Source of the DNA: an uncultured Loktanella sp.
Lineage (GTDB): Bacteria; Pseudomonadota; Alphaproteobacteria; Rhodobacterales; Rhodobacteraceae
Length of the DNA stretch: 64,000 bases
Direction: 5' to 3'
Assembly (NCBI GenBank): GCA_937132065.1
Contig: CAKZNT010000013.1
Span: forward strand, 1 to 64,000
The first letter of the stretch is position 1. Every line of letters starts with the position of its first letter. Positions 8,669 through 16,949 of the stretch are shown here, one piece after another. The notes under the pieces were generated by a model. That model was given only the letters and a program-made list of their open reading frames with translations. It was not told the origin of the DNA and made no database searches. A program made the translations under genes and the position numbers.

Positions 8669-9934
8669 ATGAGAAATGAACCACAAATGCCCTTAGTGAT
8701 TCGAGCTTGGCTGTTTCTCAGCACAATCCTAGCCCCCCTTATCCACTTTTGTGCCAAATGGATGCACCTGCGACAGGGCATTGCCCCGCTCCGTTTTCAG
8801 GAACGCATGGGCCAAGCAACTGCTGATCGAGGCGACGGGCGGTGGGTTTGGGTGCACGCGGCGAGCCTTGGCGAGGTCAGCCAGACACGTGACCTCATCA
8901 ATTCCCTCATTGAAGAGCATGGGTTCAATGTGCTTGTCACCACGTTTAGCGGCAGTGGCGCCGTTTGGGTCGCCCGAGAACTTCCCAAGGCTGTGCACCA
9001 ATTTGTGCCCCTGGATACGCCTGTTGCGGTAGATCGTTTCCTCAAGACTTGGCGGCCCGAACTTGGTGTTTTCATCGAAGGCGATATTTGGCCCCGACTT
9101 GTCCTGACTGCGGCGCGGCATAATGTGCCGCTTGCCCTGCTCAATGCCCGCCCATCGAAATCGCGCGACAAGCGCCCTGCCGTTTTCGCTGCACTCTTAT
9201 CGCAGTTTCGCGCCATCACCTGCAAATCAGAACAGGTCGCCGCGGACATTGCCCGCCTTGGTATCGCTCAACAGCAGGTGCATGTGTTCGGGGATCTACG
9301 GGCCTGCGCGCTCCCGCCAAGCGTGGACAGCGAGGCAGTCAGCACCCTGTCAGATCAGATTGCGAACCGCCCCGTTTGGATTGCCGCCTCGACGCATGCC
9401 GATGACGAAGAAGCAGTGGCACAAGCCTGCAAAATAGTGTTTGCCGCCGTTCCCGAGTGCCTCCTGATCTGGGCGCCGCGCCATCCCGATCGCGCGCCCG
9501 CAATTCTTGAGCGACTGGACGGCCTAGCCACGCGGCAACGCAGCAACTCCGAAGCCATAACGCCAGAAACACAAGTCTACCTCGCGGACACACTCGGCGA
9601 ACTTGGCAGCATCTATTCTTGTAGCAAGGTCGTGTTCCTTGGCGGGTCATTTGGCGATGAAGGCGGTCACAATCCCTATGAGCCTGCATGTTTCGGCTGC
9701 TTCTTGCTAACGGGACCGAAGGTGCGCAACCACGTTGACGGATTCAACGCCTTGGCGGCGGCGGGCGCAAGCGCGGAGGTTGCAGATGGCACAGCACTCG
9801 CGGCATTGGTCATCGATCTGCTCAACACCAACGACGCAGGCTCGCGGGGTGAGAAAGGACGCGCCCTTGTTGCTGCGTCAGGTGATGCCTCTGCAAAGAC
9901 GATAGTTCTGCTACGCGACCTCTTAAAGGCCTAG
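8669..9934 (+). CDS. waaA: 3-deoxy-D-manno-octulosonic acid (Kdo) transferase
   Basis: A 421-residue GT30-type glycosyltransferase that adds Kdo from CMP-Kdo to lipid IVA at the inner membrane. The N-terminus has a hydrophobic anchor (VIRAWLFLSTILAPLIHF). VWVHAASLGEV, FIEGDIWPRLV and GGHNPYEPA are family blocks; the last is often GGHNLLEP in other species. The start is uncertain: ATG 8669 and ATG 8687 both lack a good ribosome site. The 3' end overlaps the convergent phosphatase gene by four bases. Confidence 0.9.
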   Translation: MRNEPQMPLVIRAWLFLSTILAPLIHFCAKWMHLRQGIAPLRFQERMGQATADRGDGRWVWVHAASLGEVSQTRDLINSLIEEHGFNVLVTTFSGSGAVWVARELPKAVHQFVPLDTPVAVDRFLKTWRPELGVFIEGDIWPRLVLTAARHNVPLALLNARPSKSRDKRPAVFAALLSQFRAITCKSEQVAADIARLGIAQQQVHVFGDLRACALPPSVDSEAVSTLSDQIANRPVWIAASTHADDEEAVAQACKIVFAAVPECLLIWAPRHPDRAPAILERLDGLATRQRSNSEAITPETQVYLADTLGELGSIYSCSKVVFLGGSFGDEGGHNPYEPACFGCFLLTGPKVRNHVDGFNALAAAGASAEVADGTALAALVIDLLNTNDAGSRGEKGRALVAASGDASAKTIVLLRDLLKA

Positions 9935-10593
9935 CCCGCCTTAAAACGCGCCGTCAAATCGGCGGCATCATAGTCCTGTGTTATCCAGTCTCGCAAAGAC
10001 TTCTGCCCTTCAATCTTTGCAAAATCATCGAGCATCATGTCAAGAATGCCAGAGGACGACCAACGGATATGAAGATAGCGGAACGAGAGGTGGCGACGGG
10101 CAGTGGCTAGGGTCTCTCCGCATTTGTCGATCAGATAAAACGCACTGATCAGGCCCGTGCGATCTGCGCCTGATTTGCAGTGAATCAATAGGCCACGTTC
10201 GGCATGATCGAAAACGTCAAATACCTCGAGCAGTGCATCACGATCAGGCGCACGGCGCGCCGACAGGTTGTTGACGGTATATAGGTTCAAGCCTGCCGCC
10301 GCACATCCTTGCTGTGTAAAGATGTAGAACGGTGTGCGACTTTCGCCGCGCAGATTTAAGACCGATCGAATGCCAAGTTTTTGATAGGTTGCAAAACGGG
10401 CAGCATCTGGTTGATTGGAGCGATAAACCCCTTGTGCAACCTCTTCGAAGTTATGCCACCAAAGGCGCAGCACATGATGATCGATCCAGTAAAACCAGCG
10501 CTTAGCGCGCGCGCGCCCTTGCGGCGTCTCCAAATCAATCGGGGTCGGCGCGAATTGCGCATTGATCCATGAAATAGCAGTTTTCAAAAACAT
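9931..10593 (-). CDS. Dual-specificity/tyrosine phosphatase family protein, copy 2
   Basis: A 220-residue paralogue of 7866-8540, sharing GIRSVLNLRG, HCKSGADRTGL, LSFRYLHIRW and the overall length. I start at ATG 10593, which follows AGAGGGGA; the ORF-track extension of 24 residues lacks support. It is convergent with waaA. The two copies have diverged clearly outside the catalytic core, so they may have different substrates. Confidence 0.8.
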   Translation of the reverse strand: MFLKTAISWINAQFAPTPIDLETPQGRARAKRWFYWIDHHVLRLWWHNFEEVAQGVYRSNQPDAARFATYQKLGIRSVLNLRGESRTPFYIFTQQGCAAAGLNLYTVNNLSARRAPDRDALLEVFDVFDHAERGLLIHCKSGADRTGLISAFYLIDKCGETLATARRHLSFRYLHIRWSSSGILDMMLDDFAKIEGQKSLRDWITQDYDAADLTARFKAG

Positions 10594-10703
10594 GCGGTCC
10601 CCTCTGCGTGCTGACCTAGTCTTATGCCAGACATGGCGCAGGTGAAACCCGTTCTTGCCACACACTTGTGCGCCCTGTCCCCATTGCCTAGACAGATAGG
10701 ATC

Positions 10704-11708
10704 ATGAGCAACACACTTACATCTGTCATCCTGAACGACACATCGACGCGGTATCATCACGGCTGTGCACGTGTTGTGCGCCTCCTGCGCGCGGGCCTTA
10801 AGGCCCAAGGCATTACAATCATCGCGACCTCACCCGCCCGACATGAATGGGAAAAGGACGCCGCATTCCTGGACGCAGTTAAGCAAGCTGACGTCATCGT
10901 CATCAATGGCGAAGGCACATTGCACCACGGCAAACCAGCTGGAGAAGCCCTGCTCCGGATTGCAACGCACCCTGCGCGCGGCTCAACGCCAGTTGCCTTG
11001 ATCAATGCGCTTTACCAAGACAATCCAAGTGAATGGGCGCAATACCTAAAAGCATGCGACCTTATTTCTGCGCGCGATAGCGAAAGCGCGGCCGCTCTGA
11101 CCCGCGCCAGTGAAAAGCCAGTTCGTTGGTTGCCTGACCTCTCTTTGACGGCCCCCGCGGACACGCCCGATCTGCCCCGCCACGGGATCATCATAGGCGA
11201 TAGCGTCAAGCTCGCAGCCCGCAAGGTATTAGCTCGGGCCGCAGGTCGTTTACCGCATGTGCGGTTCATTCCCACAAAAACGCTACGCGCGAAAATCTGG
11301 CAATCGCGGCTCGCGCGATCCGTGCTTTATCGCGTGTATAACGGCTTCTTTCCTGTCCGTATTCCGCCATTTCTGATGCCCCACGACGAAACAGGGTATT
11401 TGCGCGAACTAGCCTCAGCCGAGTTGCATATTACAGGGCGCTTTCATGCCGTTTGCCTTTCAATGCTTGTCGAGGCACCGTTTCTGGCACTGAGTTCGAA
11501 TGCGTCAAAAATCGAGCGGCTGCTAAAGGACGCAGGCATGGATTCATCGCGCATCATCGACCCACAAGCACTGCAAAACCCTCCGGCTTCAGCGCCATTT
11601 ACCGCGGACGAGATCAAGGCAATACGGGCATTTCGCCAGCTTGCCATTGCCCAAGCCGACGTTCTCTTTGCCGACATCGCCAAACTTGCGAAAGCTGGCC
11701 GCGCATGA
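10704..11708 (+). CDS. Polysaccharide pyruvyl transferase family protein
   Basis: A 334-residue protein resembling the PS_pyruv_trans family (CsaB/WcaK-like), which adds ketal-pyruvate groups to surface polysaccharides. Supporting sequence includes DVIVINGEGTLHH near residue 63 and, in the C-terminal half, ELHITGRFHAVCLSMLVEAPFLAL, the conserved family block. AGGA precedes the ATG. The next gene overlaps by ATGA, so both are likely made together. Confidence 0.8.
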   Translation: MSNTLTSVILNDTSTRYHHGCARVVRLLRAGLKAQGITIIATSPARHEWEKDAAFLDAVKQADVIVINGEGTLHHGKPAGEALLRIATHPARGSTPVALINALYQDNPSEWAQYLKACDLISARDSESAAALTRASEKPVRWLPDLSLTAPADTPDLPRHGIIIGDSVKLAARKVLARAAGRLPHVRFIPTKTLRAKIWQSRLARSVLYRVYNGFFPVRIPPFLMPHDETGYLRELASAELHITGRFHAVCLSMLVEAPFLALSSNASKIERLLKDAGMDSSRIIDPQALQNPPASAPFTADEIKAIRAFRQLAIAQADVLFADIAKLAKAGRA

Positions 11709-12322
11709 TCCGCTTTATCTGGGCGAAGCTGACCCGCAACGATGCACTCTTGCAGACCTACTCGCTTGCGACAACCGAGGTCATCGACCGCCTTGACGCA
11801 AAACGCGTTGCAATCGTTGGCAATGCGCGCGCGCTGGAAAACACTAACCAAGGGTCACTGATAGATGAAGCCGACATTGTGGTTCGCATCAATAGCGCGC
11901 CAATGCCGCGTGCCCCGTCGCACGGAGAGCGCACAGACTGGCTTGCGATTTCGACACCCATTGGGCACGACACCCTGACGGCACGCAATCCCTCATTGGT
12001 TTTGTGGATGACACGCAAGCGGCGGCGCTTATCTTGGGCATTGAGCAAGCAATGCTCGGTGTTCATCAATCCAGTCCAGAGATCGCAAGAATTATCCGCG
12101 CAACTGGGCACGCGCCCGACAACGGGTCTGATGATCATTGATTTGGTCAGCACGTCGAACGCCAAGGAAATCAATCTATTCGGCTTTGATTTCTTTGCGT
12201 CATTGTCGCTCTCTGGCGCACGCACACAAGCGCAAGTGCCGCACGATTTCCCGTCAGAACAGGCATTTGTTGAGGCTCTTATCGCGCGCGACCCACGCGT
12301 GCATCTTCATAAGATGACGTAA
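11705..12322 (+). CDS. GT29-like (sialyltransferase-fold) glycosyltransferase
   Basis: A 205-residue protein starting at ATG 11705, which overlaps the preceding stop. VAIVGNARALEN and ADIVVRIN match the layout of the L-sialylmotif of family GT29, and TGLMIIDLVSTSNAKEINLFGFDFF resembles the following S-motif region. The protein is short for a full GT29 enzyme. Together with the upstream pyruvyltransferase-like gene this suggests decoration of a surface glycan. The ORF track begins 84 codons too early inside the neighbour. Donor and acceptor are unknown. Confidence 0.65.
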   Translation: MIRFIWAKLTRNDALLQTYSLATTEVIDRLDAKRVAIVGNARALENTNQGSLIDEADIVVRINSAPMPRAPSHGERTDWLAISTPIGHDTLTARNPSLVLWMTRKRRRLSWALSKQCSVFINPVQRSQELSAQLGTRPTTGLMIIDLVSTSNAKEINLFGFDFFASLSLSGARTQAQVPHDFPSEQAFVEALIARDPRVHLHKMT

Positions 12323-12351
12323 AAAAGGGCAGCGCATGGCTGCCCCATTTT
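12321..12351. terminator. Bidirectional terminator
   Basis: GGGCAGC GCATG GCTGCCC is a perfect 7-bp hairpin flanked by A6 on the left and CATTTT on the right. It lies between the convergent GT29-like and acyl-CoA synthetase genes and can serve both. Confidence 0.8.
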
Positions 12352-12360
12352 CTGTTCGGT

Positions 12361-14265
12361 TTACGCGGCCCAATCCCAAGGCGCGGCGAAGGCTCCAAGT
12401 GCCTTGACCACATCACCGTCATCAACGTCAGCCGAGCGCGCGATATGTGCCACGAGACCGCGTTTCTTATCCTCGGAAACCGACGCGACTGTCGCCGAAA
12501 TTCCAGCGTCCGAGAGGGCACGATCATAGATCCGCGTGATCGCAAGTTTACGCAAATCTGGCTTGAAGATCTTGCCAACCGCTGTTTTTGGTAGCTCCGG
12601 TAGGATTTCCAAATATTTGGGATGCGCGGCGCGCTCGTGAATCCGCTCTTTCGCGTAGGCCAGCAGTTCTTTCTCGGTAATCGTCGCTCCGTCAACCAAT
12701 TCGACATAGGCGCACGGGATTTCACCAGCATGGGCATCGGGCTGACCAATCGCGCCAGCAAACGCTACGGCTTCGTGTCCCGCCAGCGCTTCTTCGATCT
12801 CTGCGGGGTCGATGTTGTGGCCACCGCGAATGATCAAATCCTTGGCACGTCCCGTAATCCAGAGATAGCCCTCAGGATCGATCCGACCAAGGTCACCAGT
12901 GCGCAAATACTGCGGCGCGCCCTTAAGCGGCGACCCCTCGCCTGGATAAAACAGATCGACGTTTTTCGCAGCCTCGGTATAGGTCTTGCCGTCATAGACA
13001 CCCGGGGAGGCTACGCAAATCTCGCCAATTTCGTCGGGGCCACAATCGAGCTGCGTCGCGACATTCACAATGCGCACGTCTGTGTATGGGAACGGGATAC
13101 CAATCGAGCCGATCCGCTTTTCGCCGTCAGGCGGGTTGATCGACACAAGGCAAGTTGCCTCCGTTAAGCCGTAACCCTCGCAAATCGTCACGCCTGCGGC
13201 TTCTTCAAAGCGGCGATAAAGCTCGAGTGGCAAAGGCGCTGAGCCGCAGAATACAAGCCGCAAAGAGGAGATATCAGCATCAACCTTGCGCTGCATCAAA
13301 GCAGACATCGCTGTCGGAACAGAGATGACAAACGTGGCCTTATGGCGTTCGATCAACTTCCAGAAATTGTCAAAGACGCCCTCACCGCGATAGCCTTGCG
13401 GCGTTGGCAGGACGATCTGCGCCCCGGACCCAAGCGAAGCGCCAAGCGACACAATTGCCGCAAAGACATGGAACATCGGCAGCGGACACATCTGCACATC
13501 ATTCTCGGTGAACAAAAGGCGCGCACCAAGCCAAGCGTTATAGACAATCCCCGAATACAAATGCTGGGCGACTTTAGGCATGCCTGTTGTTCCACCCGTG
13601 TGGAAATAGGCGGCGACACGGTCGGTCGTGCTATCGGCAAAGGCGAGCGTCGTGGGGCGGCGGCTCATCTCGGCATTAAAATCGAGCACCTTCGCATTAT
13701 GCGTCACAGGATTTTTAGGGCGGATCAGCGGCACGATGAACTTCTTGATGCCCGTCAGATAGCGATGCAAATCAACCTCAAGAACGGTCTCGACATTTGG
13801 CGCAAGCGCGACTGCCTCTGCGGCCTTCTGAGCAACATCCGTTTTCGGGAAGGCGCGCAGGGTCACGAGAACCTTGGCATTGGTTTCACGCAAAATCGCA
13901 GCGATCTGTTCGGCGTCCAAAAGCGGGTTGATCGGGTTTACGATCCCTGCAATCTGCCCGCCAAGATAGGTCAGCACAGTCTCGGTCGCATTTGGCAGCA
14001 GGTAGGCCACAACGTCGGTCTCACCCACACCCATTTCGCGCAACATATTGGCGACCTGTGTGGATTTCTCGTGTAGCTCCCGCCACGTTAAGGTCTCACA
14101 AAACGCCTTCGGATCCGAAAACATCTGATAGCTCAACGCCTTGCGGTCAGGGAATTTACCAGCAGTTTGCGACAACAACGCATACGTTGTGACAGGCAAA
14201 TCGCGATCTTCCCATGAAATTTCGTTCTCAATCGCATTGCGATCCGCGACAGACGCGTATGTCAT
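12361..14265 (-). CDS. Acyl-CoA synthetase (AMP-forming)
   Basis: A 634-residue ANL-superfamily ligase that activates a carboxylic acid, probably a fatty acid, through an acyl-AMP intermediate. Motifs: the phosphate-binding loop FHTGGTTGMPK, EGYGLTEAT, YLRTGDLGRIDPEGYLWITGRAKDLIIRGG, and the C-terminal catalytic lysine in KTAVGKIFKPDLRK. A GGAGGAGA ribosome site precedes the ATG. Chain-length preference cannot be judged from sequence. Confidence 0.9.
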   Translation of the reverse strand: MTYASVADRNAIENEISWEDRDLPVTTYALLSQTAGKFPDRKALSYQMFSDPKAFCETLTWRELHEKSTQVANMLREMGVGETDVVAYLLPNATETVLTYLGGQIAGIVNPINPLLDAEQIAAILRETNAKVLVTLRAFPKTDVAQKAAEAVALAPNVETVLEVDLHRYLTGIKKFIVPLIRPKNPVTHNAKVLDFNAEMSRRPTTLAFADSTTDRVAAYFHTGGTTGMPKVAQHLYSGIVYNAWLGARLLFTENDVQMCPLPMFHVFAAIVSLGASLGSGAQIVLPTPQGYRGEGVFDNFWKLIERHKATFVISVPTAMSALMQRKVDADISSLRLVFCGSAPLPLELYRRFEEAAGVTICEGYGLTEATCLVSINPPDGEKRIGSIGIPFPYTDVRIVNVATQLDCGPDEIGEICVASPGVYDGKTYTEAAKNVDLFYPGEGSPLKGAPQYLRTGDLGRIDPEGYLWITGRAKDLIIRGGHNIDPAEIEEALAGHEAVAFAGAIGQPDAHAGEIPCAYVELVDGATITEKELLAYAKERIHERAAHPKYLEILPELPKTAVGKIFKPDLRKLAITRIYDRALSDAGISATVASVSEDKKRGLVAHIARSADVDDGDVVKALGAFAAPWDWAA

Positions 14266-14376
14266 GCCAATCTCCTCCCTATTCGTTTCCGCGTCATAAA
14301 CCGCGCGAGAAATCCTCTGGGAAAGAGACTGTGGAATTAAGCAAGATTACGCAAGTCTGACGCTGCGAAATTTGCG

Positions 14377-16170
14377 CTAATGATCGTCGAGGCCTGCGGT
14401 AAATTGCAGTTTCGCCAATCGCGCGTATAGCCCGCCTTGCGCCACTAGGTCGTCATGTGTGCCCGAGGCAATGATTTTGCCTGCATCAAAGACGACGATG
14501 CGATCCGCCTTTTTCACCGTTGCGAGGCGGTGTGCAACGATCAAGGTCGTGCGCGTGCGGGCCAGATCATCAACGGCCAGCTGAACAAGACGTTCGCTTT
14601 CGGCATCAAGCGCACTTGTCGCCTCGTCAAGCAACAGGATCGGTGCGTCGCGTAAAATGGCACGTGCAATCGCGATCCGCTGTTTTTGCCCGCCAGACAA
14701 CATAACGCCACGTTCGCCGACATCACTGTCATAGCCATCAGGAAGGGCGCTCAAAAAGTCATGCGCAGCAGCGGCCTTTGCGGCGGCCTCTACCTCGGCG
14801 TCAGTCGCGTCAGGGCGCCCAAAGCGGATATTCTCACGCGCAGAATCGGCAAAGATCACGGGGTCTTGCGGAACAAGGGCGACGTGTTTGCGGAAATCTG
14901 ATCGCGCCATGTCGCGCAGATCAATGCCATCAATCTTGATCGCCCCATTTTGTGGATCATAGAATCGCTGCAACAGCTGGATCACCGTAGATTTACCCGC
15001 ACCGGACGGGCCAACAAGGGCAACGCTCTCGCCTGGCTTCACGCTCAGCGACACGTTATCCAAGGCCGAAATGCTTGGCCGCCCCGGATAGGCAAATGTC
15101 ACATTCTCAAACGTGATTTCCGCTGCTTGAGTGTCAGGCACGGCAACCGGCTCAACAGGATCCTTCACGGCGTCATCGGCATGCAGGAGTTCGACGAGCC
15201 GTTCTGTGGCCCCAGCTGCGCGTTGGAGTTCACCCCAAATCTCGGTCAACGCGCCAAGCGCGCCAGCGACCATGATCGTGTAGATCATAAACTGCACGAG
15301 TTCCCCGACGCTTAGCGTGCCCGCACGCACGTCCGATGCCCCCATCCACAGGAAGCCGACAACCGCAGAGAACGCGATAAAGATCACGATTGCGGTCATG
15401 ACCGCGCGGGTTTCAATCCGCCGCTTGGCCGCGACAAAGCTTTTTTCGGTCACGGTATGGAATTTCTGGCGAGACAGGTCTTCGTGTGTGAACGCCTGCA
15501 CGGTTTGCGCCGATAACAACTGTTCCGATGCATCTCCTGAAGAGGCCGCAATCCAGTCCTGATTCTCGCGGCTGAGGGTGCGCACGCGCCGCCCCAAGAC
15601 GACAATCGGAATCAGAATCACTGGAATTGGCCACAAAACGAGGCCCGTCATTTTGACCGAGGTCCATAACATCAGGCCAATGCCGCCAAACAGGATCAGG
15701 ACGTTGCGCAATGCCACCGAAACCGACGATCCGATCACCGACAGGATCAATGTCGTGTCAGTCGTAATGCGGCTCAAGACTTCGCCCGTCATCACCTTCT
15801 CAAAAAACGCTGGCGACATACCGATCATGCGATCAAAAACCGCCACGCGGATGTCTGCGACGATCCGCTCGCCCAAACGCGTCACCAAGTAATAACGTAA
15901 CGCCGTTCCAACCGCCAAAAGCGCGGCAACAACAAAAGCAAACCCGAAGTATCCATCTAGGACGTTACCGTCAGATACATCAAAATTATCAACGACTTGG
16001 CGCACAGCGAGTGGCATCACGAGCGAAATCATCGCCGTAAATGTCAGCGCGATCAATGCAAGCGCAACCATCCATTTATAGGGGGCAACAAACGGTAAAA
16101 GCTGGGCCATTGCCCCGATTTTCTTTGAGGTTCCACGTTCGTCCGACGATGAAAGGGGGGTGTCCGCCAT
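14377..16170 (-). CDS. ABC exporter, fused permease and ATPase (ABCB/MsbA-like)
   Basis: A 597-residue half-transporter: six hydrophobic segments in the first ~300 residues, then an ATPase domain with Walker A GPSGAGKST, signature LSGGQKQRIAIARA, Walker B ILLLDEATSALD and a switch histidine in VAHRLAT. The ORF track extends through the tRNA-Gly gene; I choose ATG 16170, preceded by AAGGA at good spacing, over ATG 16188. It probably works as a homodimer exporting a lipid or amphiphilic compound; the substrate is unknown. Confidence 0.9.
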   Translation of the reverse strand: MADTPLSSSDERGTSKKIGAMAQLLPFVAPYKWMVALALIALTFTAMISLVMPLAVRQVVDNFDVSDGNVLDGYFGFAFVVAALLAVGTALRYYLVTRLGERIVADIRVAVFDRMIGMSPAFFEKVMTGEVLSRITTDTTLILSVIGSSVSVALRNVLILFGGIGLMLWTSVKMTGLVLWPIPVILIPIVVLGRRVRTLSRENQDWIAASSGDASEQLLSAQTVQAFTHEDLSRQKFHTVTEKSFVAAKRRIETRAVMTAIVIFIAFSAVVGFLWMGASDVRAGTLSVGELVQFMIYTIMVAGALGALTEIWGELQRAAGATERLVELLHADDAVKDPVEPVAVPDTQAAEITFENVTFAYPGRPSISALDNVSLSVKPGESVALVGPSGAGKSTVIQLLQRFYDPQNGAIKIDGIDLRDMARSDFRKHVALVPQDPVIFADSARENIRFGRPDATDAEVEAAAKAAAAHDFLSALPDGYDSDVGERGVMLSGGQKQRIAIARAILRDAPILLLDEATSALDAESERLVQLAVDDLARTRTTLIVAHRLATVKKADRIVVFDAGKIIASGTHDDLVAQGGLYARLAKLQFTAGLDDH

Positions 16171-16238
16171 AAGCTGCGTCCTTGCCATTTTGCGCCCCGA
16201 AATGGCGTCAATGGCGCAAGAGATCAGGTCAAGTGGAA

Positions 16239-16312
16239 TGGAGCGGGCGACGGGAATCGAACCCGTGTCTTCAGTTTGGAAAACTGAGGTCTTACCATTA
16301 CACAACGCCCGC
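16239..16312 (-). tRNA. tRNA-Gly (TCC)
   Basis: The reverse complement gives acceptor GCGGGCG/CGCCCGC, anticodon stem TCAGT/ACTGA with loop TTTCCAA giving TCC, T-arm CGGGTTCGATTCCCG and encoded CCA. It lies in the 283-base gap upstream of the ABC exporter. Confidence 0.96.
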
Positions 16313-16453
16313 GTAATGTCCTTTCTATATGGCGGTGCATACGGGCTTTGCAAGGGGCTTTTGCCATAACCTAACACCCTTTTTGTCACAGCAATGCCCT
16401 AATTGGGGGTTAACACGATCGTGACGAATTCCGATTTGGATAGGACAAAGCTC

Positions 16454-16867
16454 ATGAAACGTATGCTTACTCTCACCTTGGCCGCGACGCTTGCGATGGC
16501 GGGAACCGTGGCATCAGCCGTCGAGCACATCGTGCGTATCGAGGGGCCCGGCTACTTTCCCAACAAACTCTATGTAATCGCTGGCGACACCGTAAGGTTT
16601 GAAAATCACGGGCCATACGTCGCACGTTTGAAAAAAACAAACGGCAGCTGGCTAACGAACACCATTAGCTTGAATGGCAGCACAACGATTTCCATTACCA
16701 ACAACAATACGATCGATCTTTATGGGCCGTATTTTGTGACAGGTGGTGGCGGCTATTGGGGTGGCACATCCTATACCCAATACGGTAACAACTACCGTTT
16801 GAAAATTCTGAACGCGATCAACAATCCTGTGCCTTTGAGCTGCCCGAACCCGAACGCGATCTGCTAG
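16454..16867 (+). CDS. Secreted cupredoxin-like protein, metal ligands not evident
   Basis: A 137-residue protein with a clear signal peptide (MKRMLTLTLAATLAMAGTVASA). The mature part opens with GYFPNKLYVIAGDTVRFENHG, the beginning typical of plastocyanin/cupredoxin folds, but I do not see the usual Cys-x-x-x-His copper ligand set; the only two cysteines are at the very C-terminus. A Gly/Tyr-rich stretch (GGGGYWGGTSYTQYG) follows. ATG 16454 with AGGA upstream is preferred to the ORF-track start. A strong terminator follows the gene. Confidence 0.6.
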   Translation: MKRMLTLTLAATLAMAGTVASAVEHIVRIEGPGYFPNKLYVIAGDTVRFENHGPYVARLKKTNGSWLTNTISLNGSTTISITNNNTIDLYGPYFVTGGGGYWGGTSYTQYGNNYRLKILNAINNPVPLSCPNPNAIC

Positions 16868-16896
16868 TAGCAGGGCAAAACCTCTTTCAAAACGAT

Positions 16897-16931
16897 AAGC
16901 CCCCGCTGCATCGCTGCAACGGGGGCTTTTT
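16897..16931. terminator. Rho-independent terminator
   Basis: AAGCCCCCG and CGGGGGCTT form a GC-rich stem followed by a T-run on the plus strand (CTTTTTG). It ends the cupredoxin-like gene and may also serve the convergent nucleotidase gene. Confidence 0.9.
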
Positions 16932-16949
16932 GTTTGTTAGCCGATCGGC

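Noticed and set aside
14377-16389. ABC exporter with a 73-residue N-terminal extension
   Set aside because: The extension is translated through tRNA-Gly; ATG 16170 with AAGGA is the plausible start.
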